From Lumbricus terrestris (Eukaryota; Annelida; Clitellata; Crassiclitellata; Lumbricidae): 64,000 nt of DNA. Positions 44,937 through 56,513 of the stretch are shown here, piece by piece. The stretch covers positions 38,284,596 to 38,348,595 of the forward strand of contig OX457037.1 of NCBI GenBank assembly GCA_949752735.1, written 5' to 3'. A model generated the notes under the pieces. The model had not been told where the DNA came from. It was given only the letters and a program-made list of their open reading frames with translations, and searched no databases. Every line of letters starts with the position of its first letter. Position 1 is the first letter of the stretch. A program made the position numbers and the translations under genes.

Positions 44937-45298
44937 AGTGTCTATAGTAGGCCTATCTAGATTTGCCATGCACAGGACCATGATTCTCAATGGTGCGACC
45001 TGTCGTGAGTGTTGCAAAAACAGCACAATTACTGTGGGGTTGCAAAATGTGCCTTATAATAGTCAAGCTATAGGTTATTATAGGTTATAATATATACACA
45101 TAAAAAGGTTTACGTACCAATACTTCATAATTATAATACTCATAGCAGCTATCATTCCTTGCTTTGACCTTAACAGCAGCGTAATTTCTGATTCATATAT
45201 TATTGTAGCAGCCATAGCCTTCCTCGCTATTATAGAATAGGCTACATAATATCTCGTTCAGAATCTCGGTGTATACAACCCATTATATAGACACTCAC

Positions 45299-45309
45299 CG
45301 TAAAGCCAT
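45299..45309 (-). CDS. Candidate 5' coding mini-exon of the Kir gene (start codon)
   Basis: The main Kir exon needs two bases from an upstream exon and has no in-frame ATG before its acceptor. On the minus strand, 45309-45299 reads ATG GCT TTA CG followed at once by a strong GTGAGT donor. It leaves exactly two bases, so the join gives M-A-L-R-P-P-G-K and a 528-residue channel. Phase and donor fit, but an 11-base match of this kind could be chance. RNA evidence is needed. Confidence 0.33.
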
Positions 45310-45407
45310 TTCTACAGGGAAGCTCTTTAAAGTGGCCGTATAACACTTCTGCGCAAAAACAACCTTCACCAGCTAATTATTATCTGCAGGACAGTCTCCA
45401 ATAAACA

Positions 45408-45520
45408 TCACCGAACGACCGACCGATCGACCGACCGAGAGATCGACCGACAGATCGAGTCGGATAACGGGTCGTTTCAGGATGAGCAAAGCGTCCGACC
45501 GACCGTCCGACCAACCGACT
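45408..45520. repeat. (CGAC)n tetranucleotide repeat
   Basis: GACCGACCGA units with variants GATC and GTCC, upstream of the candidate Kir 5' exon. Confidence 0.85.
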
Positions 45521-45729
45521 TAGGCTACAGTTGGTTCTTGTGCGGCAATGTCACCGATGACGACCGTGTGTAGTCCTGCTCCAACCTCGGGATAGAGAGA
45601 GCCGTTCAGATTGCCACATAGACCTCCTCTAAGGACGACGACCCATGCAGTGTGTAAAGGGTGCTCGAGAGTCATTGAACCATCTGCTGTCTCTACAGTC
45701 TCTGCACCACAGGGTCGCATCTTATACAT
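45520..45729 (-). other. Unassigned short ORF (69 aa)
   Basis: Begins MYKMRPCGAETVE and ends GDIAAQEPTVA. GC-richer than its surroundings. It offers no donor in the phase required by the Kir exon. No family recognised. Confidence 0.15.
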
Positions 45730-46066
45730 TCTAATTTATGGATGCCCATAGCACATATATATATAGGCCTATATAATTATGCTTATGTATATATGTATAG
45801 GCCTATGTAAGTATATATAGGCCCACATGATATATATAATTATATATGATATATATATAATTATATATATATACATAGAGAGAGGTCTATTCGTGTGTGT
45901 ATATATAAACATATAATATGTGTTTTGCAGATAGAGCAGAAGCTTGCAAATTCGTTTAGTCGAGATTAACTGTGTAACTTGGATTATAAGTTGAATAACA
46001 GTCGGTACGAGTCCTTAGACTTTTCAGGCAGCTGCGGTACACGTGCTTATAATTATCATGGAATTA

Positions 46067-46102
<36 letters not shown>

Positions 46103-47255
46103 CATGCCTCTATAGATAATTAGATATAGGTCTATATATATATCGGCATTCTTCTCCTTACTCGAATGTTCGATGCTTAATTAGTAAATCGATTTTCTAT
46201 CCTACACTCACCAAGGTTAAAGTTCTGCGGGCATGCATAATGAAATCGGTTCATCAAGCAATACCACATCCCCTTATACGCTTAATGCGCTGCTAGTCTT
46301 CACAAGTTATCGAGTGTTATAAGCCTATATGCACTGGCTTCACCACAGCCAGCTGATATCTGCATATAGTGCATACTGTTACCACGCTTCAAATCTATAT
46401 GCGCTATATGTATATAACCTATTAAATATATTAATTCAATTCAATTAATTTAATTCAATTCGTTGATTTTAATTAATTGAGCTCAGAAATGCGCAACTTA
46501 AACAGACAATATTGTGCAGGGACAATATTATGAAGACATGTCATGCGGGCTGCAGTCACAGAGAGGCCTAAAATATAGCCTTTACTCTGGTAGAGTGTGC
46601 TCGCAAAGGATAGCCTACGTGAAAATATACGGTCAACGTTATCACTAATAGGTATAGGCTAAATTAAAGTAATGTAGGCCTATATAAAGTTAGGCTACAT
46701 GCTCTAACTCAAGGTAAAGGTTATACATGTATCACCTGCTAATAGATGAAAAAGCATGAGTTCACATCAGATGGAGGGAGCAAAGTACGAAGGGTCATTG
46801 CTAATGACTGGAAAAGTCTGTCATCATGCAGACTTGTCGGTCTCAGTTGAGCAACAGGAGCACGAAGGATGAATTCAAATTTCAGGGTCGTTTTTTAGCA
46901 TGGGTGCAATCGGTGCGGCGCACCGACTGCCCTGAGCCGAGTTTTGATGCTGCCTATAGGCTATTGGCTAAAATGTCTTTATACTCTTTATGCCAGTCTC
47001 AGTCTTACTTAAACCTTTAGTAAAATCGGTAAGTGTAAGAAAAATATAAATTTAAATAAGTCCACTGACGCTGCGTGCTTGCTTACTGACACGTTTTTGT
47101 ACAATGACTAATCTTATAAGACAGGATTTATACGTTGAAGCTCAGAGTATTATTAGCAATATGTTGATAATGATATTTCACGTTTTCATACGTAATTTGA
47201 CTGAATGTGACGTATTTCTTTTAAGCGTCAAAACGTTAATAAACTCTGAATCATC
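45730..47255. other. Intergenic or 5'-intronic AT-rich DNA
   Basis: TA repeats (45840-45900, 46068-46100), many TAGGCCTA words and ATTCAATT repeats near 46430. No gene recognised. Confidence 0.5.
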
Positions 47256-47515
47256 CAGTGGCGGCGCTAGGAGGGTTAGGGGCCAAGCCCCATATAAAAG
47301 GCCATTCATTTTTTCCCATGTAAAAATGAAATGATTGGACAATTATCCCCCTTTAGCCCCCAACCTCAAAAACCCGTAAAGATACGCACGATCGAGATTT
47401 GCCAGACAGAAGTCAATGACTAAAAAGTAGGTCGTCATAAATTTTGGTGACTGAAAACGGAAAATTTCACCCTCAAATTCAGCCCCCCAAAACTGAAATC
47501 CTGGCGCCGCCACTG
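47256..47515. mobile_element. hAT-like MITE, CAGTGGCGGCGC termini (inverted copy)
   Basis: Ends CAGTGGCGGCGCTAG and GGCGCCGCCACTG. Flanks GAATCATC and GAATCAAA share their first six bases. The body is reversed relative to 36059-36284. Confidence 0.75.
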
Positions 47516-48553
47516 GAATCAAATCATCGATGCTCTGGATTCGTAATAGGCCTACTAATATTTGATTGTTTTTCTACACTAATTAGTTCACAATTAAGTA
47601 ATTAAACGCCGCCTTAAGTTAATTCTTAAATTAGCCAATAGCCTAAATAAGAAATTCTGGCGCAATATGATGAAATTCAACTGCACTTTGAAAGTTGAAA
47701 CCAATCCATCCAGTCTTTTTTCTTGCGATGATTAGGCTAACTAATAGAACTGTCTGCTAAAGACTGGTCTTTTATTACAATGAGTAGGCCTAACTGTAAG
47801 TGCTGATTAGTTGATATTGATAGGCCTATTTTTACCCTGACATTTCATGGCAAGCATATAAATGGCAATCGTATTTTTTAAACAAGAAACATTTCCCCAT
47901 GCACTGAAGTTTTGCTACGCCTTTTCATAACGCTACCAATCGGAATCTCCTCTGCTGAGCGCCACACAGGTGGCATAGGCTACCTGATTTAACTTTTAGT
48001 GTCCTGCGTCGTCTGAAAACTCATTTGCACTGCAATACAATGGCAACCAATAGATCTTCCGACTTTACAATCCGTTCTTGTCAATTCAGAACGATCTTAC
48101 AAATGACTTGCAACGCTTTCATGTAAAACAAATCGAGACGTGGGATTTGAACGGTTTATTGTCGGCACAAACACATTTATCTGCAGATACTCAGAGTTAA
48201 CCACACTGCGTGAGTGAGAGATAGGTCTGAAAATAGACTGATGTTTTGGCATAGGCCTACCTGATTTATTTTGCTTATGCCATCTAAACATTTGCTGCAG
48301 GATGCAGCCATCTATCATTTGTGTACCTGGTACTTGAGATTGGTCATATCTTTTTGAAAAAATAAAGTGTTAGTGAGTTCTATGACATCTGTTTACACAC
48401 ATATAGGCCTAAAGTATTAAGCCAGTATGTACAACATTGTACATGTAACCTTAATCACGCGGCACATGGCTATGATGGCTTATATATATATATATATATA
48501 TATATATCTATAGCCGCTTTGGACAAAAAATGGTCGCTCAACCGCCTCTGTGT

Positions 48554-48750
48554 CAGGGCTTTTTTAACGTGCAGTTGTACACAAAATGTGCAGTTCTAAA
48601 CGGATTTGTGCAGTTGTAGAAGCACTTTTGTACAGTTAAAACTGGCAAAAAGGTCATTCTCCTCCGTTTGGGATCGAGTAATTTACTGTGGAGGATAGGA
48701 AAGAAAAGAAGGGGTTATGCAGTTCTAAAAAGTCCTTGAAAACAGCCCTG
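48554..48750 (+). mobile_element. hAT-like MITE, CAGGGCTTTTTTAACG family
   Basis: Ends CAGGGCTTTTTTAACG and GAAAACAGCCCTG. Flanks CTCTGTGT and CCCTGTGT match 7/8. Confidence 0.8.
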
Positions 48751-48815
48751 CCCTGTGTTAGCTTTTGCACTGGTGTTTCCAGAACCTTAAAATGGCTCTG
48801 AGGATTATGATATAA

Positions 48816-48861
<46 letters not shown>

Positions 48862-48868
<7 letters not shown>

Positions 48869-49100
48869 GGAGCGCCAAAAAAACTAGGTTTTTTGCCAAT
48901 ATCTTGATCAAAAATAAGAATTTCAAAATGAAATTTTACGGACTTATAGACAATGCATATTTAGGCCTACACATGATTTCAAGATTTCATCAAAATATTT
49001 CAAACAGAACAAAAGTTATATCACTTTTAGTGAGGCCACCCACCGTTTTTTTTCACGATTCAAAAACGCAACGCAACAAAAAGTAGCAAAAACACGATTT
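48862..49100. mobile_element. Possible TIR-element end or fragment next to a TA repeat
   Basis: CAGGGAGCGCCAAAAAAACTAG starts directly after (TA)n, as in the element at 37813. Its mate end was not found. Boundaries are uncertain. Confidence 0.25.
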
Positions 49101-49212
49101 TATTGAGTAGGAAGCTTGAATAAAGAGACGCTCTAGCAAATAAGAGAAAAAAAGAAATAAAATATCGACGATGAGTTGGCTAACGGGAGCAGATGCATGA
49201 CAAGAAATCTCG

Positions 49213-49814
49213 CAGCGGCGCCCGCAGGCGTACGCACATACACAAGTGCGTACAGCGCTGAAAGGCTAAAAAAATACTGGCTGATGACTAAAAAAAGGTC
49301 ATCAGTTTTTTCGGCGGATGGAATAGGTATGTTTTTGGGAAATTCGTGGCTGATGACTAAAAGAAAGGTCATCAGTTTTTTCGGCGGATGGAATAGGTAT
49401 GTTTTTGGGAAATTCGTGGCTGATGACTAAAAAAAGGTCATCAGTTTTTTCGGCGGATGGAATAGGTATGTTTTTGGGAAATTCGTGGCTGATGACTAAA
49501 AAAAGGTCATCAGTTTTTTCGGCGGATGGAATAGGTAGGCCCCTATGTTTTTGGGAAATTCGTGGCTGATGACTAAAAAAAAAGGTCATCAGTTTTTTCG
49601 GCGGATGGAATAGGTATGTTTTTGGAAAATTCGTGGCTGATGACTAAAAAAAAGGTCATCAGTTTTTTCGGCGGATGGAATAGGTATGTTTTTGGGAAAT
49701 TCGTGGCTGATGACTAAAAAAAATCATCAGTTTTTTCGGCGGATGGAAAAGGTGACCCTGACGAAAATTTTCCTCTGTTGTGCGTACAAGAAAAAAATCC
49801 TGGGGGCGCCGCTG
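49213..49814. mobile_element. hAT-like MITE with an internal seven-unit tandem array
   Basis: Termini CAGCGGCGCCCGCAG and CTGGGGGCGCCGCTG, with perfect 8-bp duplication AAATCTCG (49205-49212 and 49815-49822). The interior is seven units of about 69 bp, each with GATGACTAAAAAAAGGTCATC followed by TTCGGCGGATGGAATAGG. Confidence 0.88.
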
Positions 49815-50127
49815 AAATCTCGAACCATATTTCTGCTTTGACTGGGATTTTAAAAATCCCTGAACTCTTGATTGGCAGCCTAGCACGTTATTTCTATATA
49901 GATTGCTACAATAAATGCGTTTCTATCTGAAAAGCAACATTTTCGGACGTAGGGTGTTGTAATGGTATAGTGGTAGTGTAAAATTGTTATAGCGCCTGTT
50001 AAAGGGAGACTCGTGAGAGGCAAGCCCTAGAGGTCGAGAGTCGCACGCCGAAGCGTAACTCCTGTAGCCTAAGCTTATATTCAAGGGATGTTTATACTTT
50101 GAAGATTTTTAGTTCAACGTTGTTTAC

Positions 50128-50322
50128 CAGGGCTGTTTTAAAGGAATTTTTAGAACTGCATAACCCTTCTTTTACTTCCCATCCTCCATGGTAAATTACT
50201 TCCATTCGGAGGACAATGACCATATTTGCTAGTTTTAACTGTAGGCTACAGAAGTGCTACAACTGCACAAATCCATTTAGAACTGCACATTTTGTGTACA
50301 ACTGCACGTTAGAAAAGCCCTG
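50128..50322 (-). mobile_element. hAT-like MITE, CAGGGCTTTTTTAACG family
   Basis: Perfect 8-bp duplication TTGTTTAC at 50120-50127 and 50323-50330. Inverted relative to 48554-48750. Confidence 0.88.
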
Positions 50323-50589
50323 TTGTTTACGGTACGAATAGAACCATGTAAATGAACCTCCTTCCTCCTGGAAACGGTGGATTATGCGTCAGAGCGCGGT
50401 CGTCAAGATCCTAGAGAAGTCAGAGGACGACACGGTCCAATTCCTACTTCCTGTCCTCATTCCCCCACTTCCCCCGACCTCCAACGCAGTTTCAACTCAT
50501 CCACCATGATAGCCGTCTGACTAACTTCCTCCCTGACTCTCCGGATAGCCATACTGGTAGGCTAACCATTTCCAGCCCTGGTGTCATTT

Positions 50590-50700
50590 CAGGGAAATCA
50601 GATTGGTCACGTCCGCTCCTGGATTGCAATATGGGGAATCGACATCTCGATCGTAGGGTTTGTCGTCGTTGAGCTTCAGATTGCACTCTGCAGTCCAACG
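50590..50700 (-). other. Protein-like fragment of unknown origin
   Basis: The minus strand reads RWTAECNLKLNDDKPYDRDV, then DSPYCNPGADVTNLISLK, a stop, and in the same frame HQGWKWLAYQYGYPESQGG. Composition looks coding (no low complexity, Cys/Trp/Tyr present) but I do not recognise it. Either a broken exon or pseudogene piece, or chance. Confidence 0.2.
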
Positions 50701-50934
50701 TGACACATGTATCTATGACATTGTATGTTCCAGTTCTAAAGATAGCCTACTGATGCACTATTTGATGAGGGTATCATGAGGTAACCGTCATCCGCATTCT
50801 TGAAGAGGGTGGGGGACGGTTAAAGGGGTCGACAGGTTTAAGACTATAGATATAGCAATGATATAATTATTTAGTAGGTCCTACTTCCGAACCCGGGACA
50901 ATGTTGGCATTAATATTAAGTAAGCTGATATATC

Positions 50935-51400
50935 ACATCACCCCATCCTCAAGTATCTTCTCTGGTTGAAAATCCAAGATCGCATCCACTTCAAAGATCT
51001 CTCCTTAACCTACAACTCCCTACAACCGGCTACTCACATGCCTATATAGATATATTCTCGAACTCTTCATCATCCAGCCAAATCGCTCTATACCCGATCA
51101 TCCGCCGGTCTCACTCTCGCCCGATCGCTGGTTTCAAGTCAACTTAAGTTCTCCAATCGAGCCATATCCAACACAGCACCACGCCTTTGAATTACCTGCC
51201 TGATGAATTCCGATCTTTTTCAGTTACTCCACCATCATTACTGATAACTGATCACACGCCATCACCTTCCTCAGACTCCATCAGACCTCGGACTTTCATT
51301 CGAAACTGAAGACACTAATATTCAAGAACTCTTACTGTGATGTGTCATCTATAGCCCATAGCTAATCCTTCACCTTCTAATTCTCGACCAAGACGACATC
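50935..51400 (+). mobile_element. Degenerate CR1/L2-type LINE C-terminal remnant
   Basis: Broken translation resembling the RT C-terminal region of CR1/L2 elements: LLWLKIQDRIHFKDLSLTYN, then SLYTRSSAGLTLARS and ISNTAPRL. Several stops are present. Confidence 0.5.
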
Positions 51401-51504
51401 CATCTTAGTAGCTGTTCTGCCCCCCCTCTGATCCCATGGGAACCGACGGTTTACCAACCTGAACCTCCTTTGGACTACCCCTTTACGGACACCCATTTTG
51501 AGTC

Positions 51505-51600
51505 TTGACTCAACGCAGCGCTCGTGAATAAGCTGGTACCCCGCGCTTGGCTTTCGAATGGCACCTTAGAAGTTTGGAGATAACGATTAAGATTATGTAC
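51505..51600 (+). repeat. Interspersed repeat (CTCAACGCAGCGCTC type), copy 1
   Basis: GACTCAACGCAGCGCTCGTG, AATAAGCTGGTACCCCGCG and CTTGGCTTTCGAATGGC recur at 58445-58545 and, weaker, at 62795-62870. Class unknown. Confidence 0.6.
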
Positions 51601-51758
51601 TTTATTGAACCGCCTGCAAACGCACTGCGGGAACTTCATAATTATAAAAGCCATCTATAAGCGAATACATTCATACAAATAACATAGTATTTAATTAAAT
51701 AATCATCACATGAAACTACAAAACATAATAAAATTATAGGCCTACATCTTTGGAGCTA

Positions 51759-52063
<305 letters not shown>

Positions 52064-52119
52064 CAGAGAAAGGATAGAAAGGCAGGACAGAAAACGATGC
52101 AAAGTCACTTGAAAGCACG

Positions 52120-53400
52120 GCCCTAGCCTAGGCCTACATGCCCTAGGCTACATGGGATCAAATGGATCTGCGCGTGATAAAACGGACTTCATCCTTCAAC
52201 CACTTGGTTGGACCAAAGATTAATTCTCTGTAATATTGTGAATTATTAGAGCTAAACGACTGCAAAAGTAGAACCGATGGGTTGGAAAGCAAATTGGTCA
52301 GAGAAAAACTGCAGTTTACAAAGGGTTAGGCTAATTATAGTGAGAAAGGGATAGAAAAAGCATGACGATCAAGTCATTGACGACCATTCAAGGAAAACGG
52401 AATAACGGTTATGAATGATAATTTTATTATTGCAGTGTTGCAGCGCTGTGTTTTATATTTTGTTTTGGCGCTACGCGTTCCGCGACATAAACAAACTTTT
52501 TAAAATCGTAAATATTATTATTTTCCGTAAATAAATATTCGTGTCTATCTTTAATTCATTTATTTCCATTTGAAGGTTTTGTTCGGTTCGTGTCATTTCA
52601 CTTTTTAACTAACTAATGAGGTAACAATTATATTTTTACTGTGAGATAGGTTAGTCTACTGCAATAATTAAATAGCATACTTTTACCACGCGCTCATTCG
52701 TAGCCTATTAATTGCGGACACTCGCGAAATTAGTAGAAAACAGTAAAGGGTGCTGCATTTATGCGCCGATGTTTTGCATTGAAGTGTATAGTAACTCCAG
52801 AAAGGTTATAAACTGCTTAAAGCAGAATTGTATAGTAGGCTATGTAACACGTGATTGAAGGTCGTCATGCAAAATTTCAGGAGCCTATCTTAGATTAAAA
52901 TAATAGCACACAGAATCCATTGTCTAACGCCGGCATTTTAGGCCCTTCACCCAGGCGGCATTTCTGTTAGTTTTCGTTGCTGGACTTGTTGGTTGCTTAT
53001 ATTTCTGCCTGCACTTCCATTTACCTTTCGCACAGAATATAAACAATAAAGACTCAATGAACTTTATCCCAAGAACGTTATTTATGTCAAGAATTTTATT
53101 TTAAAACATGTACTAATAAAAACATAAGTACTAGGCCTAAGTAGCCACACTATCAATTTTGTTAATTCACACCTGTAGCTTTCATTGCCTGTTGTTTTTG
53201 GAAATAAACAAAATATAGATCTACACACATGATGCAAAGATACCACGTACACGTGGCCCTGACGAAAGCATTATAAAACATTTACATACAGACGTATACC
53301 AAAGACAAGTGTACGCATACAACGAACGAAACCTACGTTAAATATGACAACAGCCACGCTTAAATCGCGTCGTAGAAGGCTGTTGATGACGACACACGCG
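52120..53400. other. Intergenic DNA upstream of the HSF-like gene
   Basis: No repeat copies seen. The last 200 bp become richer in CG dinucleotides, as expected near a promoter. Confidence 0.45.
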
Positions 53401-53405
53401 TTCTA

Positions 53406-53466
53406 TGACGTAACTCCATATATGACGTCATTACGCTTAGACAACGGTTTCACAGTTTCTACGTCA
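53406..53466. promoter_or_regulatory. Cluster of CRE/TGACG motifs upstream of the HSF-like gene
   Basis: Three CREB/ATF-type sites lie 140-200 bp before the start codon: TGACGTAA (53406-53413), the perfect palindrome TGACGTCA (53423-53430) and ACGTCA (53461-53466). Consensus match only. No TATA box was recognised at a fitting distance. Confidence 0.4.
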
Positions 53467-53606
53467 GTTTGACAGTCACGGATATTTTCGTTTCGCGTGG
53501 ACGTACGATATTTTTGAAAATTAGCCATTTAGCGTAGACTTTAGGAACGTAAATCTTACGTATTTTGCGCAATTATCTAACAAATTTGCTATAATTGAAC
53601 GTCGCT

Positions 53607-54737
53607 ATGACGTATCACATGGAGAAGACGATGTCTTTGATGCGATCCGTCGAGTGGAAGCCGAGCAAAACCGAGGATAAAATACTGTCCGTGAATTTTC
53701 CCTGGAAGCTATGGCAAGCGGTTAATTCGCAGGACTTTGTGTTGATTTGGAACGACGCCGGAACCGGTATTTCAGTCAACCCGTCTTACTTCGAGGTATC
53801 GGTGATGCAGTCTCACCCCGGCCTCGTCGAGATCCCGACGTTTGCCAACTTCCGGCGACAGATGAGGGAGTACGGATTCAAGTGGACGCACTGCAAGTTC
53901 ACCGGAGACTTCACCTTCAGCCATCCGTGCTTCGTGCGAGAACGCCAGGACCTCATCCACCTCGTTGTCACTCGTCGCAAGTCGAAGTACGTAAGGGGAG
54001 TGTTGGGATTGAGCGATCTGCCTAAAAAGAACCCGTTGAAACGCAGAACCTCGCGACGAGGTCGGTCCTACAACAGTTCGGTGAGAGACGAATCCTTCTG
54101 GTTTGGGTCATCGATTTCAAACAGATCGTCTGCGTCAAGAATAGTTCCAGAGCCGTCAAGTACTACCGGGCAGCAGAGCTACTTCAACGTGCATGTCTTT
54201 CAGAGGCCAACCATCGGAAACGTACGCTTGCGACATCTCGCGGCCGAACCGCATCCGGGTCCTACGATGGTCGAAAAGTGGATCAGCCTCGTTCCGTCGC
54301 CTTCCTGCACCTCCGGATTCGGCGGCGTTCCAGTCTCAACAGCCTCCAGTGGAAGCGGGAATGGACTGACGCAGACCTGGTACGGTATGGTCGGGACTGA
54401 CGAGGACGAGAATGACAGGGACAAACAGGAGGAGAACTCGTGGTGGAACGAATGCTTTCCGTGGGTCCTCCAGCAGGACGCCGACCTCAGTCGCCAGTTC
54501 GAGATCGATAATCTGAGTGCCTCCGTCGTCCAGCGGAGCCAGAAGGTCGGCATCCCACTGCACTTCTACTCGGACAGCTTCCAGACGATTCCTGAGGCTA
54601 CTGCTGGGACCTACCCGCGTTTCATCGATTCCCCTGCGGGAACCTCAGGCGGGTTCTTCGGACTCAGCGCAGATAACGGCAGAGCGGTTATTGAAATCAA
54701 GCCCATCACAGATGACGAGGGATTTCCGGACGTTTGA
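53607..54737 (+). CDS. Intronless heat-shock-factor (HSF-type DNA-binding domain) family protein
   Basis: A single open frame of 376 residues from ATG 53607 to TGA 54737, GC-rich compared with its surroundings. Residues about 31-124 match the HSF winged-helix domain: FPWKLWQAVN (helix 1), then FANFRRQMREYGFKW, equivalent to the recognition-helix region SFVRQLNxYGF of canonical HSFs, and FSHPCFVRERQDL, equivalent to FxHPxFxR. The match is divergent, closer in style to HSF5/HSFX/HSFY-type factors than to HSF1. A basic patch (KRRTSRRGR) follows at about 150-160. The C-terminal half is Ser/Gly/acidic and has no clear heptad-repeat trimerisation domain. Role by family: sequence-specific DNA-binding transcription factor. 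TGACG/CRE-like sites lie 140-200 bp upstream. The start was chosen as the first ATG of the frame; a second ATG lies 12 bases further on. The lack of introns suggests either an old single-exon gene or a retrocopy that has kept its frame. Confidence 0.8.
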   Translation: MTYHMEKTMSLMRSVEWKPSKTEDKILSVNFPWKLWQAVNSQDFVLIWNDAGTGISVNPSYFEVSVMQSHPGLVEIPTFANFRRQMREYGFKWTHCKFTGDFTFSHPCFVRERQDLIHLVVTRRKSKYVRGVLGLSDLPKKNPLKRRTSRRGRSYNSSVRDESFWFGSSISNRSSASRIVPEPSSTTGQQSYFNVHVFQRPTIGNVRLRHLAAEPHPGPTMVEKWISLVPSPSCTSGFGGVPVSTASSGSGNGLTQTWYGMVGTDEDENDRDKQEENSWWNECFPWVLQQDADLSRQFEIDNLSASVVQRSQKVGIPLHFYSDSFQTIPEATAGTYPRFIDSPAGTSGGFFGLSADNGRAVIEIKPITDDEGFPDV

Positions 54738-56282
54738 CTATGTATGCTGGACCAGGATTTTTGTTCATTGGACTTACATGTATGCGCTACGTACTTTTGA
54801 AAGATCAGACTATTTTGAAGCCTAGAGGGATCTGAAAAGCGATTCGCAGTCTATGAAAATTGCGATTTACTTCATGACTCGAGTTTGTTGACACGGTTGT
54901 CTTTGTTTCAACGCGAACGACACGAAATTAGTTTAGTTATTGGCCAAAGCAGACAATTAACTGACGAGTTAACTGATGCCAGGCAGGAATATTTCGTTTA
55001 TGGATTTCAAAGCCTGTCGATACCTACTCAACTCACTTTGACTAAACTCAGGTTGTATGTATACGAGAGCAAAAAAGAAACTAGTAAATCGCGGTTTTAT
55101 TGCTTAACATTATAATTTAATTATTTGTGTAATTCAAGCCGCAGTGAAATAGGCCGCGAGCTGTAACTGTAGGCCTATAGGTTATTTGTAAACTTGTACA
55201 GCGACTCTTCAGGAAGGTCCCCAGAGAGGTGTCCGTATAGGGTAATTTTGTGAACGAATTCTAAACAAAACAATTAAAATTTACCCTGTGTTGGTAGGCA
55301 TTATCGGATTATCCTATATAATTATGGCCTAGTTCAATCCTAGTTAGCTATAATTCTCTTGGATGAAGGAATGTGAATAATATGAGCTGATGCAACAGAA
55401 AGAGGTCATTAATCATTATAATATCCGATATAGCCTATTTACGATTTTTCTGTATCCAAGCTGGCTGTTGTAGATACAGGGAAATTACTAGGACACATTT
55501 GCTCCAGAGCATTGTTTTAGTTTAAGACCCCCGCATTAAAATCTTTGCATCCCGTTTAGAGTTTTTTATGTTGCAGAGCCCACATTGAGCTAATCAGGCC
55601 GTCACACAATGTCTAATCAAGGCGCGAAGCTGGCGTGTGACTGAATAGACTCATCATTATTTATAGCTAATTGTCTCAAATCTCCAAACAGCATGGTAGC
55701 CTACGTAACGAAGGTTTGTTTTACAGGTTTGTTTTACCTGATTGCTTGCACGAATCCACAATCCATTCCTCTCTTGCAAACTAGGAGCGGGCGTCAAAGA
55801 AAAAGACCCAGGCTGTGTTTTATCATACACAATCGCTTCTATCGGCATGAGGCTATTGTATTTCAGACCTCTTCTTATATAGACCCTAATTGTCACTTAA
55901 TTTACGATTCAAATACGGCGTAATGAACGAAGCGTTTAAGGGCGTTTAAGATAATGGAGACGCATATGTAAGAGCACGCAACTCGTAACGCCTCCGTCAT
56001 GGTCTGCATACTCAAGTCGCCACCAGGTGTCGACTCTGCAAATTTTGTTCAGTTTCTCGTCAGTAGAAGTCGAAGGGTCACGTTCTTGCGGCCAAACTTT
56101 AAAAAGAAATGTTTTGTATGGTAATCGTTACGCGTTCATTGCATTCCATGGGGTGGGGGAAGGCTATATAGCCTATACTCGCATATTAAATAGGTCTATA
56201 GTTAAGAAAGCTAGATTACATGGTAGCGCTTGAAGATTGCATGCCTGAATTAAGTGATTAATTAATTAATTAATTTCTCAAT
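54738..56282. other. 3' flank of the HSF-like gene and intergenic DNA
   Basis: No recognised gene. Short ORFs here have no family resemblance. Confidence 0.45.
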
Positions 56283-56513
56283 TTCTTTAGCGCCTCTTCA
56301 GCTCTCTACCCAAAGGCGTCCCAGACTATATAATTTTATATCGGACACCGCGTCGGAGTTTCATGCCTAAGCGCACGAGCAATTGCAAGTAAAGGACTTG
56401 CTCAAGGTCCCTTAGTATACGCGGTAGTTTGAGGGCGGATTCGAACCTGGCGTGCACCCTCCGACTCCAAGGCAACGAACCCACCAGGTCACCACTACAC
56501 CACAGCGCCCCAC
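56283..56513 (-). mobile_element. tRNA-derived SINE, family A
   Basis: Minus-strand A-box region GTGGTGTAGTGGTGACC, B box GGTTCGAATCC, body and terminal hairpin as at 34713. A few insertions. Confidence 0.85.

Noticed and set aside
45520..45729. First exon of the Kir gene
   Set aside because: No donor in the phase needed by the exon at 41656 and no Kir-like sequence.
49283..49740. Hammerhead ribozyme suggested by CTGATGA and GGGAAAT in each unit
   Set aside because: The spacing leaves too few bases between GAAA and the next CTGATGA for stem III plus a cleavage site, and CTGATGA is itself part of the palindrome.
49213..49814. Regular repeats taken as a CRISPR array
   Set aside because: Units are contiguous copies with no variable spacers, sit inside a TIR element, and the genome is animal.
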